Positions 61,701-63,430 of a DNA stretch of 64,000 nt are shown one piece after another. The first letter of the stretch is position 1. Each line of letters begins with the position of its first letter. This stretch comes from Shinisaurus crocodilurus. Its lineage: Eukaryota; Chordata; Lepidosauria; Squamata; Shinisauridae. A program made the translations under genes and the position numbers. A model generated the notes under the pieces. That model ran no database searches, was not told the DNA's origin, and saw only the letters and a list, made by a program, of their open reading frames with translations. Location: NCBI GenBank assembly GCA_021292165.1, contig CM037880.1, positions 30,473,636 through 30,537,635 of the forward strand, in the 5' to 3' direction.

Positions 61701-62713
61701 AGTCTCCTCATCCAGCGAACACCATCCAGCTAAATGACGCTCTGGCAAAGAGGCAGTCGGGAAAGAGGCAAGTCACATGACAGCTAACTCTCTCGTGTAG
61801 ACAAACACGTTTCCAGGCTCCTTGACTAGGTTTAGGAAACAGAAGGGGGGGGGGGGAGAGAAGAGCAAGATTACTCTAACCGTGCAAGAGTGTAAAGGGA
61901 TTCAGAAAGAGCAGGCAAGGAGCCAAAAGTAGAACGCACACGTCGCCCAGATTCTTAAGCTCCGCGACGAAATGTTTTGCTAATACTCCGCACCTATCCT
62001 TTCCTGCCCACTTACTACTAAGCGAGGGGGAAGGGCAGGCACACATCCAGGATGAGGAAGTAACGACTAGGGGCTACATACGCCACTTACCCATTCACAC
62101 ATAACAAGAAAGGAGAGAAAGCAGACCTTTTTGCCATTGCTGCCCCCACAAAATGCACGGTCGTCTTCATCACCTTTGGAAGAGATGGCAAAGGTGCCAT
62201 CGTCTCCATTAGCAGAAACTGGCAACCTTCCGACTCTGCTGGCCATGAATGTCCACGAATACAACCAGCGATAGGCTGATAGTAGCGGGGGAGGGAAAAG
62301 AAAAAGGCGACCGAAGTCCTGCAACTTCAGGAATATTCCTAAAGGGCAACGCACGATGAGGCTGGGAAGTGATGGCTTGTGACGGGAAGGGAGGGCGGGT
62401 TATGTGAAGGCACACGCAGGTGGGGGGCTGCGAGGGAGAGAAGAGAAAGGAAAGAGGCCGCAGGGAGCAGCCCGCCGGCCCGAGCGAGCTCTCCCTGGAG
62501 GTGCGGCCGAGCGGGGCTGACCGAAGCAGGGCCCTTTCACTCACCTTGATGCACTGCGACATTGCAGCCATGCCCGTCGCAGTAAACCAGCGGATTCTCG
62601 GCCCAGCCCCTCTCGTCGGAGCACACGCAGCAGCCGCCGATCATCTCCTTCATGCTATTGGAGAACTCTCCCTCCAGTGACACAGGCAGCAACAACGGCT
62701 CGCTAGAGACCAT
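4598..62713 (-). CDS. MLLT10: MLLT10 (AF10), first seven coding exons of a split gene; 3' part beyond the window
   Basis: MLLT10 is a nuclear chromatin reader and cofactor of the H3K79 methyltransferase DOT1L. Joining 62713-62545, 55617-55538, 49670-49616, 33616-33507, 10072-9969, 9493-9400 and 4693-4598 on the minus strand gives 708 nt in one open frame of 236 residues. Visible in order: a short N-terminal arm (1-24), PHD1 (about 27-74, with the Cys/His series C28/C29, C31, C45, C50, H55, C58, C71, C74), a zinc knuckle (C85, C88, H105, C108), an extended PHD2 (C140, C143, C157, C160, C165, H170, C173, C194, C197, H200), then a Lys/Ser-rich linker. Together these form the PZP module, which in AF10 reads histone H3 unmodified at K27 (family knowledge). 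The paralogue MLLT6 is excluded by residues such as [27 protein letters not shown] and [16 protein letters not shown]. All introns use GT-AG. The DOT1L-binding leucine zipper would lie in exons outside this window. Confidence 0.96.
4926..5085. mobile_element. Tc1/mariner-like MITE with TA target duplication
   Basis: Terminal inverted repeats: ccgtatttttccatctata on the left, tatagatggaaaaatactg on the right, flanked on both sides by TA (4924-4925 and 5086-5087). The interior carries repeated 'tataagacg' motifs. No transposase ORF. It shares terminal sequence with 35745-35997. Confidence 0.8.
5268..5375. mobile_element. Decayed CCAACCTGG-type fold-back MITE
   Basis: Contains tggccctccaggagttgtt and a diverged gcaactcccatcattcc motif, seen in better-preserved form at 24069-24181 and 27160-27294. 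The right arm is badly eroded. Confidence 0.45.
9400..9493 (-). CDS. MLLT10: MLLT10 coding exon 6 (PHD2, second part)
   Basis: 94 nt, phase 2 in and phase 0 out. It completes C173 and encodes [20 protein letters not shown] then [11 protein letters not shown], finishing the extended PHD2 (C194, C197, H200). The acceptor is tttctcag|TGCAC and the donor CTG|gtaag. [12 protein letters not shown] is the MLLT10 version; MLLT6 differs here. Confidence 0.96.
9494..9968 (-). other. MLLT10 intron 5 (475 bp)
   Basis: The shortest intron in the window. It contains the hairpin element at 9604-9705 and little else that is recognisable. Confidence 0.9.
9604..9705. mobile_element. Hairpin MITE of the GCAATCCTA family
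   Basis: An inverted pair, catgtttagacagaaaaaa / ttttttttggtggtggtggtctaaacatg, surrounds an inner perfect pair (gtcctacaa / ttgtaggac). The outer left motif taatcctatacatgtttag matches the reverse complement of the right half of 33189-33253. It lies inside a 475-bp intron. Confidence 0.6.
9969..10072 (-). CDS. MLLT10: MLLT10 coding exon 5 (PHD2, first part)
   Basis: 104 nt, phase 0 in and phase 2 out. It encodes [20 protein letters not shown] then [14 protein letters not shown] plus two bases of a Cys codon, with the zinc ligands C140, C143, C157, C160, C165 and H170. The acceptor is cccaatag|ACATG and the donor ATG|gtaagtaa. Only 475 bp separates it from exon 6. Confidence 0.96.
11723..12557 (-). 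mobile_element. Solo LTR (endogenous retrovirus or Ty3-like), 835 bp, 5-bp target duplication
   Basis: The element is flanked by CAAGC on both sides (11718-11722 and 12558-12562). Read on the minus strand it begins TGTGGCGGAG and ends TCCGCTATA, imperfect inverted termini of the TG...CA type in which the far end has two transitions. The minus strand has a CCAAT-type box (ctgattggttg) early and an AATAAA polyadenylation signal about two thirds along, as expected for U3-R-U5. There is no internal coding region, so it is a solo LTR left by recombination. I cannot assign a family. The flanks (ctcagggtggctt / aagccaccctgag) show that it inserted inside an older hairpin-forming repeat. Confidence 0.75.
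13695..14405 (-). mobile_element. CR1 LINE 3' fragment
   Basis: Reads in reverse as the 3' part of a CR1 element. It starts with the CR1-type terminal repeat (cataagaacataagag) and continues through a decayed reverse transcriptase C-terminus. The same subfamily is at 51030-52017 and 22350-23890. It has many stops and is 5'-truncated. Confidence 0.8.
14876..15107 (-). mobile_element. tRNA-derived SINE (squamate type), diverged
   Basis: Minus-strand copy of the SINE also found at 29551, 31374, 36260, 48717, 55945 and 59658. The tail (AT-rich, then aaggcagcttacataatcc) and the middle (cacccagtgagcttcatgg) are clear. The tRNA-like head is eroded near 15100. Confidence 0.85.
15108..15850. other. 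GC-rich, G-run-rich non-coding stretch
   Basis: Strikingly GC-rich compared with its surroundings, with several G-runs around 15597-15650 and a small palindrome (tggcacccgcaggtgcca) near 15370. Overlapping ORFs occur in several frames on both strands, which is expected of GC-rich DNA. It may be a 5' region of a LINE, since LINE remnants follow it, but I cannot show this. Confidence 0.4.
15850..16640 (+). mobile_element. Decayed L2-like LINE fragment
   Basis: Around 16180-16270 the translation (AVDTIAP...PL...IKSALWYS) matches the linker after the endonuclease in the better copy at 17880-17960 ([11 protein letters not shown]...RTALWYT). The frame is broken many times. Confidence 0.55.
17101..17219 (+). 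pseudogene. LINE endonuclease, N-terminal piece
   Basis: Encodes [20 protein letters not shown] then ...[11 protein letters not shown], the N-terminal strand (N-R-S) and the catalytic E-T-W motif of apurinic-type LINE endonucleases. It ends at a stop (17217-17219); the remainder continues in another frame. Confidence 0.8.
17256..17828 (+). pseudogene. LINE endonuclease, C-terminal piece
   Basis: Encodes [24 protein letters not shown] (the G-D-x-N motif), [12 protein letters not shown] (the T-L-D motif) and [12 protein letters not shown] (the S-D-H motif), the expected order for a LINE endonuclease. An 18-bp tandem repeat of aagggtgggggacctatt (17764-17799) adds a duplicated GGGPI near the end. 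A frame change follows. Confidence 0.85.
18270..19559 (+). pseudogene. LINE reverse transcriptase, open for 429 codons but defective
   Basis: Carries motif A ([13 protein letters not shown]), motif B ([17 protein letters not shown]), the active-site box ([11 protein letters not shown]) and the C-terminal region ([12 protein letters not shown]...[20 protein letters not shown]). Motif B has Glu in place of the near-invariant second Gly (codon at 18630-18632). The RT N-terminal fingers are absent: the text jumps from a linker-like DVDKVLG straight to the segment before motif A. The catalytic Asp residues are retained, but the enzyme is unlikely to be functional. Confidence 0.85.
19737..19783 (+). 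repeat. (ATA)n/(TGA)n microsatellite at LINE 3' end
   Basis: About 4 ATA units followed by about 13 TGA units, directly after the LINE stem (aaccacccctcggctgtggggcag, quoted in part: cccctcggctgtgggg). Confidence 0.85.
19970..20105 (+). mobile_element. L2-type 3' tail inserted in the older LINE fragment
   Basis: Contains gattgtaagcctgcaggca, then a stem (ctcctccgggagcc...ggctgaggagcggg) and an A/T tail (ttttaaataaataac). The layout is the standard L2/SINE2-like ending. Confidence 0.55.
21126..21186 (-). repeat. Short LINE 3' tail fragment
   Basis: Reverse of the ending also seen at 30700-30779: ...aatcgcccatctggccgg with an AT-rich tail. Only the terminal about 60 bp is present. Confidence 0.55.
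22758..22858. repeat. 22-bp tandem repeat, about 4.5 copies
   Basis: The unit reads gggggtgcaaaacctcaagc plus ct; the last copies change gtgc to agcc. It starts directly after cagggg, similar to hAT termini in this window, so it may be an expanded hAT end. Confidence 0.85.
23115..23573 (+). mobile_element. L2-like LINE 3' end
   Basis: Encodes a decayed RT C-terminus ([20 protein letters not shown] then [18 protein letters not shown]), matching the copy at 19440-19540, then a 3'UTR with a stem (ccgcccagggagcc...ggctgatgggcgg) and an AT-rich tail. Confidence 0.8.
24069..24181. mobile_element. Fold-back MITE, CCAACCTGG type
   Basis: The left half (ccccaacctggtgctctcc, ggctacaacttccatcatc) and the right half (gatgggagttgtaatccaaa, catctagtggacac) are inverted versions of each other. 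Same family as 26271-26405, 27160-27294 and 32433-32566. Confidence 0.7.
26068..26230 (+). mobile_element. 5S rRNA-derived SINE with CR1-like 3' tail
   Basis: The first about 90 bp resemble 5S rRNA, including the internal promoter: aaagctaagcagggtcaggc (A box region) and ctggttattatttggatggg followed by agacc (C box region). The 3' part (gagcagggggttggactcga, tggccttgtaggccccttcc) matches the end of the CR1 copy at 57403. A second copy is at 57578-57743, minus strand. This is a retroposon, not a functional 5S gene. Confidence 0.85.
26271..26405. mobile_element. Fold-back MITE, CCAACCTGG-related
   Basis: Inverted arms: tggccttccagatgttgttg / caacaacatctggaggacca, with tgcaacttgcatcagccc in the loop side. 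Related to 24069-24181 but with a distinct outer end (cagtagtggggaa / ttcccc-like). Confidence 0.7.
26735..27010 (-). mobile_element. CR1 LINE fragment (RT region)
   Basis: Reverse-strand CR1 sequence containing the characteristic acagataccaatatagatcc and ttgcgggaccccacc segments. It is truncated at both ends, and frames are broken. Confidence 0.65.
27155..27300. mobile_element. Fold-back MITE with long inverted ends
   Basis: Outer arms gtttaaaccagccttcccca / ttggggaaggctggcttaaa pair almost completely. Inner arms are acctggtgccctccagagg / accaggaggaatatt. The adjoining 27295-27377 forms a second palindrome (ggcttgttcaagcaag / cttgcttgaacaagc), indicating a composite of two fold-back repeats. 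Confidence 0.7.
27378..27881. mobile_element. hAT-type non-autonomous element
   Basis: Left end cagggataagaaacct and right end aggtttcccacctcag form imperfect inverted repeats. The flanking 8-mers gtataaac (27370-27377) and ttttaaac (27882-27889) agree at 6 of 8 positions, consistent with an 8-bp hAT duplication. The interior is GC-rich with no transposase. Confidence 0.6.
29029..29072. repeat. Perfect 16-bp inverted repeat with 12-nt loop
   Basis: Arms ttactaatgcaaagaa (29029-29044) and ttctttgcattagtaa (29057-29072) are perfectly complementary. I cannot link it to a known repeat family. Confidence 0.8.
29551..29807 (+). mobile_element. tRNA-derived SINE with L2-like tail
   Basis: The head has an A box (tggcgtagtgg) and a B box (ggttctagtcc), RNA polymerase III promoter elements. 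Then come the core (aactcactgggtgg), the tail (gtaagccgccttgagttcct) and a TAAA-rich end. Full length. Confidence 0.9.
30488..30592. repeat. AT-rich palindromic simple repeat
   Basis: About 100 bp made almost only of tata/acta units (tatatactatgcctatatac and variants), heavily self-complementary. Confidence 0.85.
30593..30779 (+). mobile_element. L2/CR1-type LINE 3' end containing a (TG)n tract
   Basis: Ends with tggattgtaaatcgctcaga, ccagatgggcgattcataaa and a taaa-rich tail. A (TG)n run at 30643-30672 interrupts the 3'UTR. Confidence 0.7.
31374..31597 (+). mobile_element. tRNA-derived SINE with L2-like tail
   Basis: Same family and orientation as 29551. A box tggcgtagtgg, B box ggttctagtcc. 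Two bases are missing in the D-loop region (gtggtgagtgttgg against gtggtgagagtgttgg). Confidence 0.9.
31679..31711 (+). repeat. (TG)n microsatellite
   Basis: About 16 uninterrupted TG dinucleotides. Confidence 0.95.
32433..32566. mobile_element. Fold-back MITE, CCAACCTGG type
   Basis: Arms catggtgccctccagatgtt / acatttggagagcaccaagt and aactcacatcagccctagcc in the loop side. A diverged member of the 24069 family. Confidence 0.65.
33189..33253. mobile_element. Short MITE, GCAATCCTA family
   Basis: Left end agggcggaatccttaaac and right end acataggattgcgccct are inverted relatives. The interior (tttctgtctaaac) matches, in reverse, the hairpin element at 9604. Confidence 0.65.
33507..33616 (-). 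CDS. MLLT10: MLLT10 coding exon 4 (zinc knuckle to PHD2 linker)
   Basis: 110 nt, phase 1 in and phase 0 out. It encodes [20 protein letters not shown] then [17 protein letters not shown]. It supplies the second zinc-knuckle pair (H105, C108) and the connector to PHD2. The acceptor is ttttatag|GTTGGG and the donor AAG|gtataa, a weaker non-consensus +4/+5. VSTMEP and DRYNK point to MLLT10 rather than MLLT6. Confidence 0.96.
35190..35218 (+). repeat. (AC)n microsatellite
   Basis: About 14 AC dinucleotides. Confidence 0.95.
35745..35997. mobile_element. Tc1/mariner-like MITE with TA target duplication
   Basis: Left end ccgtatttttcgctccataa and right end (reverse complement) ctgtatttttcgcgccataa, flanked by TA at 35743-35744 and 35998-35999. 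The interior has A- and T-runs and a GC-rich core. No ORF. Confidence 0.85.
36260..36502 (-). mobile_element. tRNA-derived SINE with L2-like tail
   Basis: Reverse-strand full-length copy: AT-rich tail first, then cacccagtgagtttcatgg and ggactagaaccc (B box reversed), ending ccactacgccacactggct (A box reversed). Confidence 0.9.
36725..36811. mobile_element. Near-palindromic about 87-bp element (GCAATCCTATGCAT family)
   Basis: The left half (ataatcctatgcatcttta, agcaagttccactg) is roughly the reverse complement of the right half (cagtggggcttactccca, gataagattac). Also at 42958, 50846, 58894, 59090 and 60471. Confidence 0.65.
36925..37015 (+). repeat. Old L2/MIR-type 3' tail
   Basis: The sequence agattgtaagctcctcaagc ... 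aaagcaccatgcacattga followed by ataaataataat is the common amniote L2/MIR ending. Confidence 0.6.
37430..37541. mobile_element. Diverged near-palindromic element
   Basis: The ends ggccccaatccaatattaag and gttagactggggc pair, with tcccagtggaagtaag inside. A probable relative of the 36725 family. Confidence 0.45.
38561..39046 (+). mobile_element. hAT-type non-autonomous element, copy A, 8-bp target duplication
   Basis: Left end caagggtctccaacctg, right end gaggacccctg. The flanks tgttagga (38553-38560) and cgttagga (39047-39054) match at 7 of 8 positions. The interior is a polypurine tract with repeated aatagcaaggcaaaggg and aggctagaggctggga units. Copy B is at 47653-48210. Confidence 0.85.
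40278..40387 (+). repeat. Exact 55-bp tandem duplication
   Basis: Two adjoining identical copies of a unit that starts ccctgcagttcaaagacca and ends agtccaaccagcc. The identity implies a recent origin or an assembly artefact. Confidence 0.9.
41826..41890 (-). repeat. Short LINE 3' tail fragment
   Basis: AT-rich tail then atcacccatctggccggcc, the same ending as at 21126 and 30779. Confidence 0.55.
42211..42418. mobile_element. Fold-back element with about 95-bp inverted arms
   Basis: The inner arms (tagtgtaatgccaatagc, cttgctggtgtgaca; repeated inverted at about 42321-42356) match with one mismatch over about 36 bp. The outer parts (cagtatccagtg / cattggacactg, actgctaa / ttagcagt) are more diverged. 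The loop is about 17 nt. No ORF. Confidence 0.75.
42573..42945. mobile_element. MITE with GCAATCCTATGG termini
   Basis: Left end gggcacaatcctatgg; right end, reverse complemented, gggcagtgcaatcctatgg. Same family as 907-1356. Inner inverted motifs include acctgccgtattcgg near the left and a partial counterpart. No clear target duplication. Confidence 0.7.
42958..43058. mobile_element. Near-palindromic element (GCAATCCTATGCAA family)
   Basis: The left ggcttgcaatcctatgcaag and right gtaaacatgcataggattta halves are inverted. It lies 12 bp from the MITE at 42573-42945, which has similar ends. Confidence 0.65.
45790..46190 (-). mobile_element. Decayed L2-like LINE endonuclease/linker fragment
   Basis: The minus-strand translation [20 protein letters not shown] then [14 protein letters not shown] corresponds to the linker [20 protein letters not shown] of the copy at 17800. 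The upstream part resembles the S-D-H region. Many substitutions. A short direct duplication (tcaagcttcaggagaagga / tcaagctccaggagaagga) lies at 45994-46040. Confidence 0.6.
46600..47437 (-). mobile_element. L1-type LINE, 5'-truncated 3' end
   Basis: Carries the C-terminal part of ORF2 (46710-47390), then a short 3'UTR ending in a (TTTTA)-like A-rich tail near 46610-46650. Its protein motifs are unlike those of the CR1/L2 copies. The 5' end is close to a perfect 12-bp inverted repeat at 47439-47469. Confidence 0.8.
46710..47390 (-). pseudogene. L1 ORF2 protein C-terminal domain, open for 226 codons
   Basis: Encodes [35 protein letters not shown] and [20 protein letters not shown], the W-rich region and the Cys-rich C-terminal motif (C-x3-C...H...C) of L1 ORF2p. 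There is no endonuclease or reverse transcriptase domain, so it is a truncated, non-autonomous remnant. The uninterrupted frame suggests a relatively young insertion compared with the neighbouring repeats. Confidence 0.85.
47439..47469. repeat. Perfect 12-bp inverted repeat, 7-nt loop
   Basis: ctccacaagaga (47439-47450) and tctcttgtggag (47458-47469), at the 5' edge of the L1 remnant. Confidence 0.85.
47560..48665 (+). mobile_element. L2-like LINE 3' end carrying a hAT insertion
   Basis: The RT C-terminal text runs up to 47652 (ctgactcccaatcgtgttga) and resumes at 48211 (aatggtctgggacaaggata, translating to [12 protein letters not shown]). A 3' tail with a stem follows (atccgccttgtgga...aaaggcggggtat, 48605-48640). 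Many stops. Confidence 0.65.
47653..48210 (+). mobile_element. hAT-type non-autonomous element, copy B, 8-bp target duplication
   Basis: Left end caggggtccccaacctttt, right end gtgttggggacccctg, good inverted repeats typical of hAT (Charlie-like) elements. The flanks ctctaaat (47645-47652) and ccctaaat (48211-48218) match at 7 of 8. The polypurine interior with gctagaggctgggagg-like repeats is shared with copy A at 38561. Confidence 0.9.
48717..48947 (+). mobile_element. tRNA-derived SINE with L2-like tail
   Basis: A box tggcgtagtgg, B box ggttctagtcc, tail gtaagccaccttgggttcc and a TAAA-rich end. The flanks carry tttgtttgt before (about 48699) and after (about 48950), a probable target duplication. 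Confidence 0.9.
49616..49670 (-). CDS. MLLT10: MLLT10 coding exon 3 (zinc knuckle, first part)
   Basis: 55 nt, phase 0 in and phase 1 out. It encodes [18 protein letters not shown] plus one base and supplies the first Cys pair of the zinc knuckle. The acceptor is ctgtag|AGATGC and the donor GGGG|gtaag. The identity of this small exon rests on near-complete agreement with the known AF10/AF17 sequence at this point and on frame continuity. Confidence 0.95.
50846..50931. mobile_element. Near-palindromic element (AATCCTATGCAC family)
   Basis: Left ataatcctatgcacacttat, centre gtaaaccccattg / aatgggacttac, right aaatgcacgggactat. Inverted halves. Confidence 0.65.
51030..52017 (-). mobile_element. 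CR1 LINE 3' part carrying a hAT insertion
   Basis: Same CR1 subfamily as 13695-14405, longer. It starts gagaacataagagcagtcc and runs to cctttttcacagaaatcc. The sequence is interrupted by 51470-51713. RT frames are broken. Confidence 0.8.
51470..51713. mobile_element. hAT-type MITE inside CR1
   Basis: Left end caggggttctcaacc, right end ggttgagaaccatgg. The flanks tcctacag (51462-51469) and ctctacag (51714-51721) agree at 6 of 8. The CR1 sequence is continuous when this block is removed. Confidence 0.8.
52018..52330 (-). mobile_element. Probable LINE/SINE 3' tail, different subtype
   Basis: Starts attatttgttaaatctgtat, then cctgcctttccaccaaatga and an A-rich stretch, ending tgttccagagcctggg. 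It resembles an L2-type 3' region read in reverse. It adjoins the CR1 5' edge. Confidence 0.45.
53771..53841 (-). mobile_element. SINE tail fragment (5'-truncated)
   Basis: Only the last about 70 bp of the tRNA-derived SINE: TTTA-rich end, accccgccttttttcc, aacccaaggcggcttacat. Confidence 0.8.
54362..54684. mobile_element. MITE with about 60-bp inverted ends
   Basis: The left end (cacgctaaactatacatgca, tgagcaagaatgag, gccttgggct) and right end (reverse complement: cacgctaaaccacagcttag, atgcatgagtagaaatgag, gccttggg) pair with interruptions. No ORF; target duplication not clear. Confidence 0.65.
55538..55617 (-). CDS. MLLT10: MLLT10 coding exon 2
   Basis: 80 nt, phase 1 in and phase 0 out. 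It encodes [20 protein letters not shown] followed by QERAARV and completes PHD1 (C58, C71, C74). The acceptor is ...aaaatag|CATGC and the donor GTG|gtaagtt. Together with exon 1 it gives exactly 83 codons. Confidence 0.96.
55945..56185 (+). mobile_element. tRNA-derived SINE with L2-like tail
   Basis: A box tggtgtagtgg, B box ggttctagtcc, tail gtaagccgccttggattcc and a TAAA-rich end. Lies about 330 bp upstream of exon 2 in gene orientation. Confidence 0.9.
57578..57743 (-). mobile_element. 5S rRNA-derived SINE with CR1-like 3' tail, second copy
   Basis: Reverse strand: gcctgtggc start, then 5S-like gtggaaagctaagcagggtc and tacttggatgggagacc-like box (here ttattacttggatgggag), then gagcagggggttggactcga and a CR1-like end. 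Same organisation as 26068-26230. It lies inside the 3'UTR of the CR1 element. Confidence 0.85.
57821..58197 (+). mobile_element. Solo LTR of an endogenous retrovirus, 377 bp, 4-bp target duplication
   Basis: Begins TGTTGTA and ends TACAACA (perfect 7-bp inverted termini of the TG...CA type), flanked by AGCT on both sides (57817-57820 and 58198-58201). Removing it restores the CR1 text (cctgtagct + tgagccc). On the plus strand there is an aatggcgccgatgtccgg segment near the start and a weak polyadenylation-like aatacagc followed by a U5-like ctctgtcttctttgg. A 4-bp duplication is usual for gammaretrovirus-like families (family knowledge). No viral genes are present. Confidence 0.8.
58894..58984. 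mobile_element. Near-palindromic element (GCAATCCTATGCAT family)
   Basis: Left ttcaatcctaagcatattta, right gatatacataagactgcag; centre aagtcacactgaattcaact against its inverted partner ggactcactccc. Confidence 0.6.
59090..59193. mobile_element. Near-palindromic element (GCAATCCTATGCAT family)
   Basis: Centre gtaagtcccactgattt / catgggactcccac; right end aagtataggattgcagcct. It lies about 100 bp from the previous copy. Confidence 0.65.
59658..59892 (-). mobile_element. tRNA-derived SINE with L2-like tail
   Basis: Reverse-strand full-length copy ending ctactacaccacactggct. A short duplication (caccacactggc) follows at 59894-59905. Confidence 0.9.
60471..60556. mobile_element. Near-palindromic element, diverged
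   Basis: Centre gggagtaagtttcagtgaac / caatggggcttactttgag; right end catgcataggatcaagctg. Same family as 36725. Confidence 0.6.
62545..62713 (-). CDS. MLLT10: MLLT10 coding exon 1 (start codon exon)
   Basis: Encodes residues 1-56 plus one base (intron phase 1), starting [17 protein letters not shown] and ending ...CNVAVHQ. The donor reads AAG|GTGAGTG at 62544. It covers the first half of PHD1 ([20 protein letters not shown]). The start matches the family N-terminus (MVSS...PVSLE...MKEMIGG), but the arm is longer: EPLLLPVS stands where mammalian AF10 has DRPVS (recalled, not searched). The bases just before the ATG (pyrimidine-rich, then cttag) look like a splice acceptor, so the 5'UTR may be spliced on immediately upstream. 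The start context is poor at -3 (T) but has G at +4. Confidence 0.95.
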
Positions 62714-62847
62714 CTAAGGGTTAAAAACACCGTCAGCACGACACCACCAGAGACCCCCGCCGCTGCCGCCTTCTCCTCCTCAGCCTTTCCCGCACCACAC
62801 TCCGCCTTCAGTCGCTCAGCCACCGCCGCCGCCAATACCGTCTCCAT
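62650..62847 (-). other. Upstream ORF overlapping the MLLT10 start codon
   Basis: A 65-codon frame starting METVLAAAVAERLKAECGAG. It is in a different frame from MLLT10 and runs past the MLLT10 ATG at 62713 by about 60 nt. If the mRNA is unspliced here, ribosomes starting on it could not reinitiate at the main ATG. If a 5'UTR intron ends at cttag|ATG, this ORF would not exist in the mRNA. Confidence 0.35.
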
Positions 62848-62867
62848 AGCAGGGACGTGGGACCCAT
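62808..62867 (-). other. Short upstream ORF (19 codons) in the putative 5'UTR
   Basis: Starts at an ATG with a strong context (gcggccATGG) and ends TGA. It lies entirely upstream of the MLLT10 ATG if this stretch is transcribed and unspliced. No domain; its importance would be regulatory only. Confidence 0.4.
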
Positions 62868-63430
62868 GGCCGCTGGTTGGGAGTAGTGGTGGTAGTGGCG
62901 ACGACAGCGGAGCAATGAGGAGGAGGGGGGGTCTTCCAAGCCCCTCCTGAGCGCCGGCTCGGCCCGGCAGCTACTCGTCAGTCTTTAAGCTGCCCGAGCG
63001 AAAGGGACGGCGTTGCTTGCGAGTATTGGCCGCCGCCGCGGCGGCAACAGTCTTGCGGGCCACACGGCAAAACAGCAGAGCAGGGCCTCCTGCACGCAGG
63101 CGCACTGCAACCCTTCCTCAGAGAAGGCCCCACGACGCGGCGGCCTTCTCTTTCGTCGTCGTCTTCGCCGCCTCCGCCTCCTCCCCCCACTCCTCCACGC
63201 GGTGGCTCATGGGCAGACAGTGGGACGCGAGCCGCTGCGAACTTCGGTGTCGCTCGCTACCCACTCGCGCCTCGCCTCTCTGCCGATTCCAACCGGCTGC
63301 CCGTTCAGAGCGTGTGCGTGTGACGGAGGGGACGGAGAGATATAGTCTCGCTGCCGCCAGGCTCTTGTCTGAGGGACGCAGGCTGCGTGTGTGGTGTGCG
63401 AGCCCGACTAGGCCCGGCCAAGCAGCGTTT

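Larger units (their letters stand above)
55618..62544 (-). other. MLLT10 intron 1
   Basis: 6,927 bp. Repeats are listed separately. I recognise nothing in 56190-57400, 59200-59650 or 60560-62060. A G-run (61846-61857) lies in an otherwise unremarkable stretch. Confidence 0.8.
62400..63430 (-). promoter_or_regulatory. MLLT10: CpG-rich promoter region and 5'UTR of MLLT10
   Basis: CpG dinucleotides are very frequent here, in contrast to the depleted sequence on the window's other side. The region spans exon 1 and about 700 bp upstream, as expected for a broadly expressed vertebrate gene with a CpG-island promoter. GC-box-like and GCC-repeat stretches occur (62820-62835, 63030-63050). No single start site can be fixed from sequence. 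A divergent transcript on the plus strand is possible but not shown. Confidence 0.8.

Noticed and set aside
4598..62713. MLLT6 (AF17) as the identity of the PHD-finger gene
   Set aside because: At positions that differ between the paralogues ([27 protein letters not shown]) the sequence follows MLLT10.
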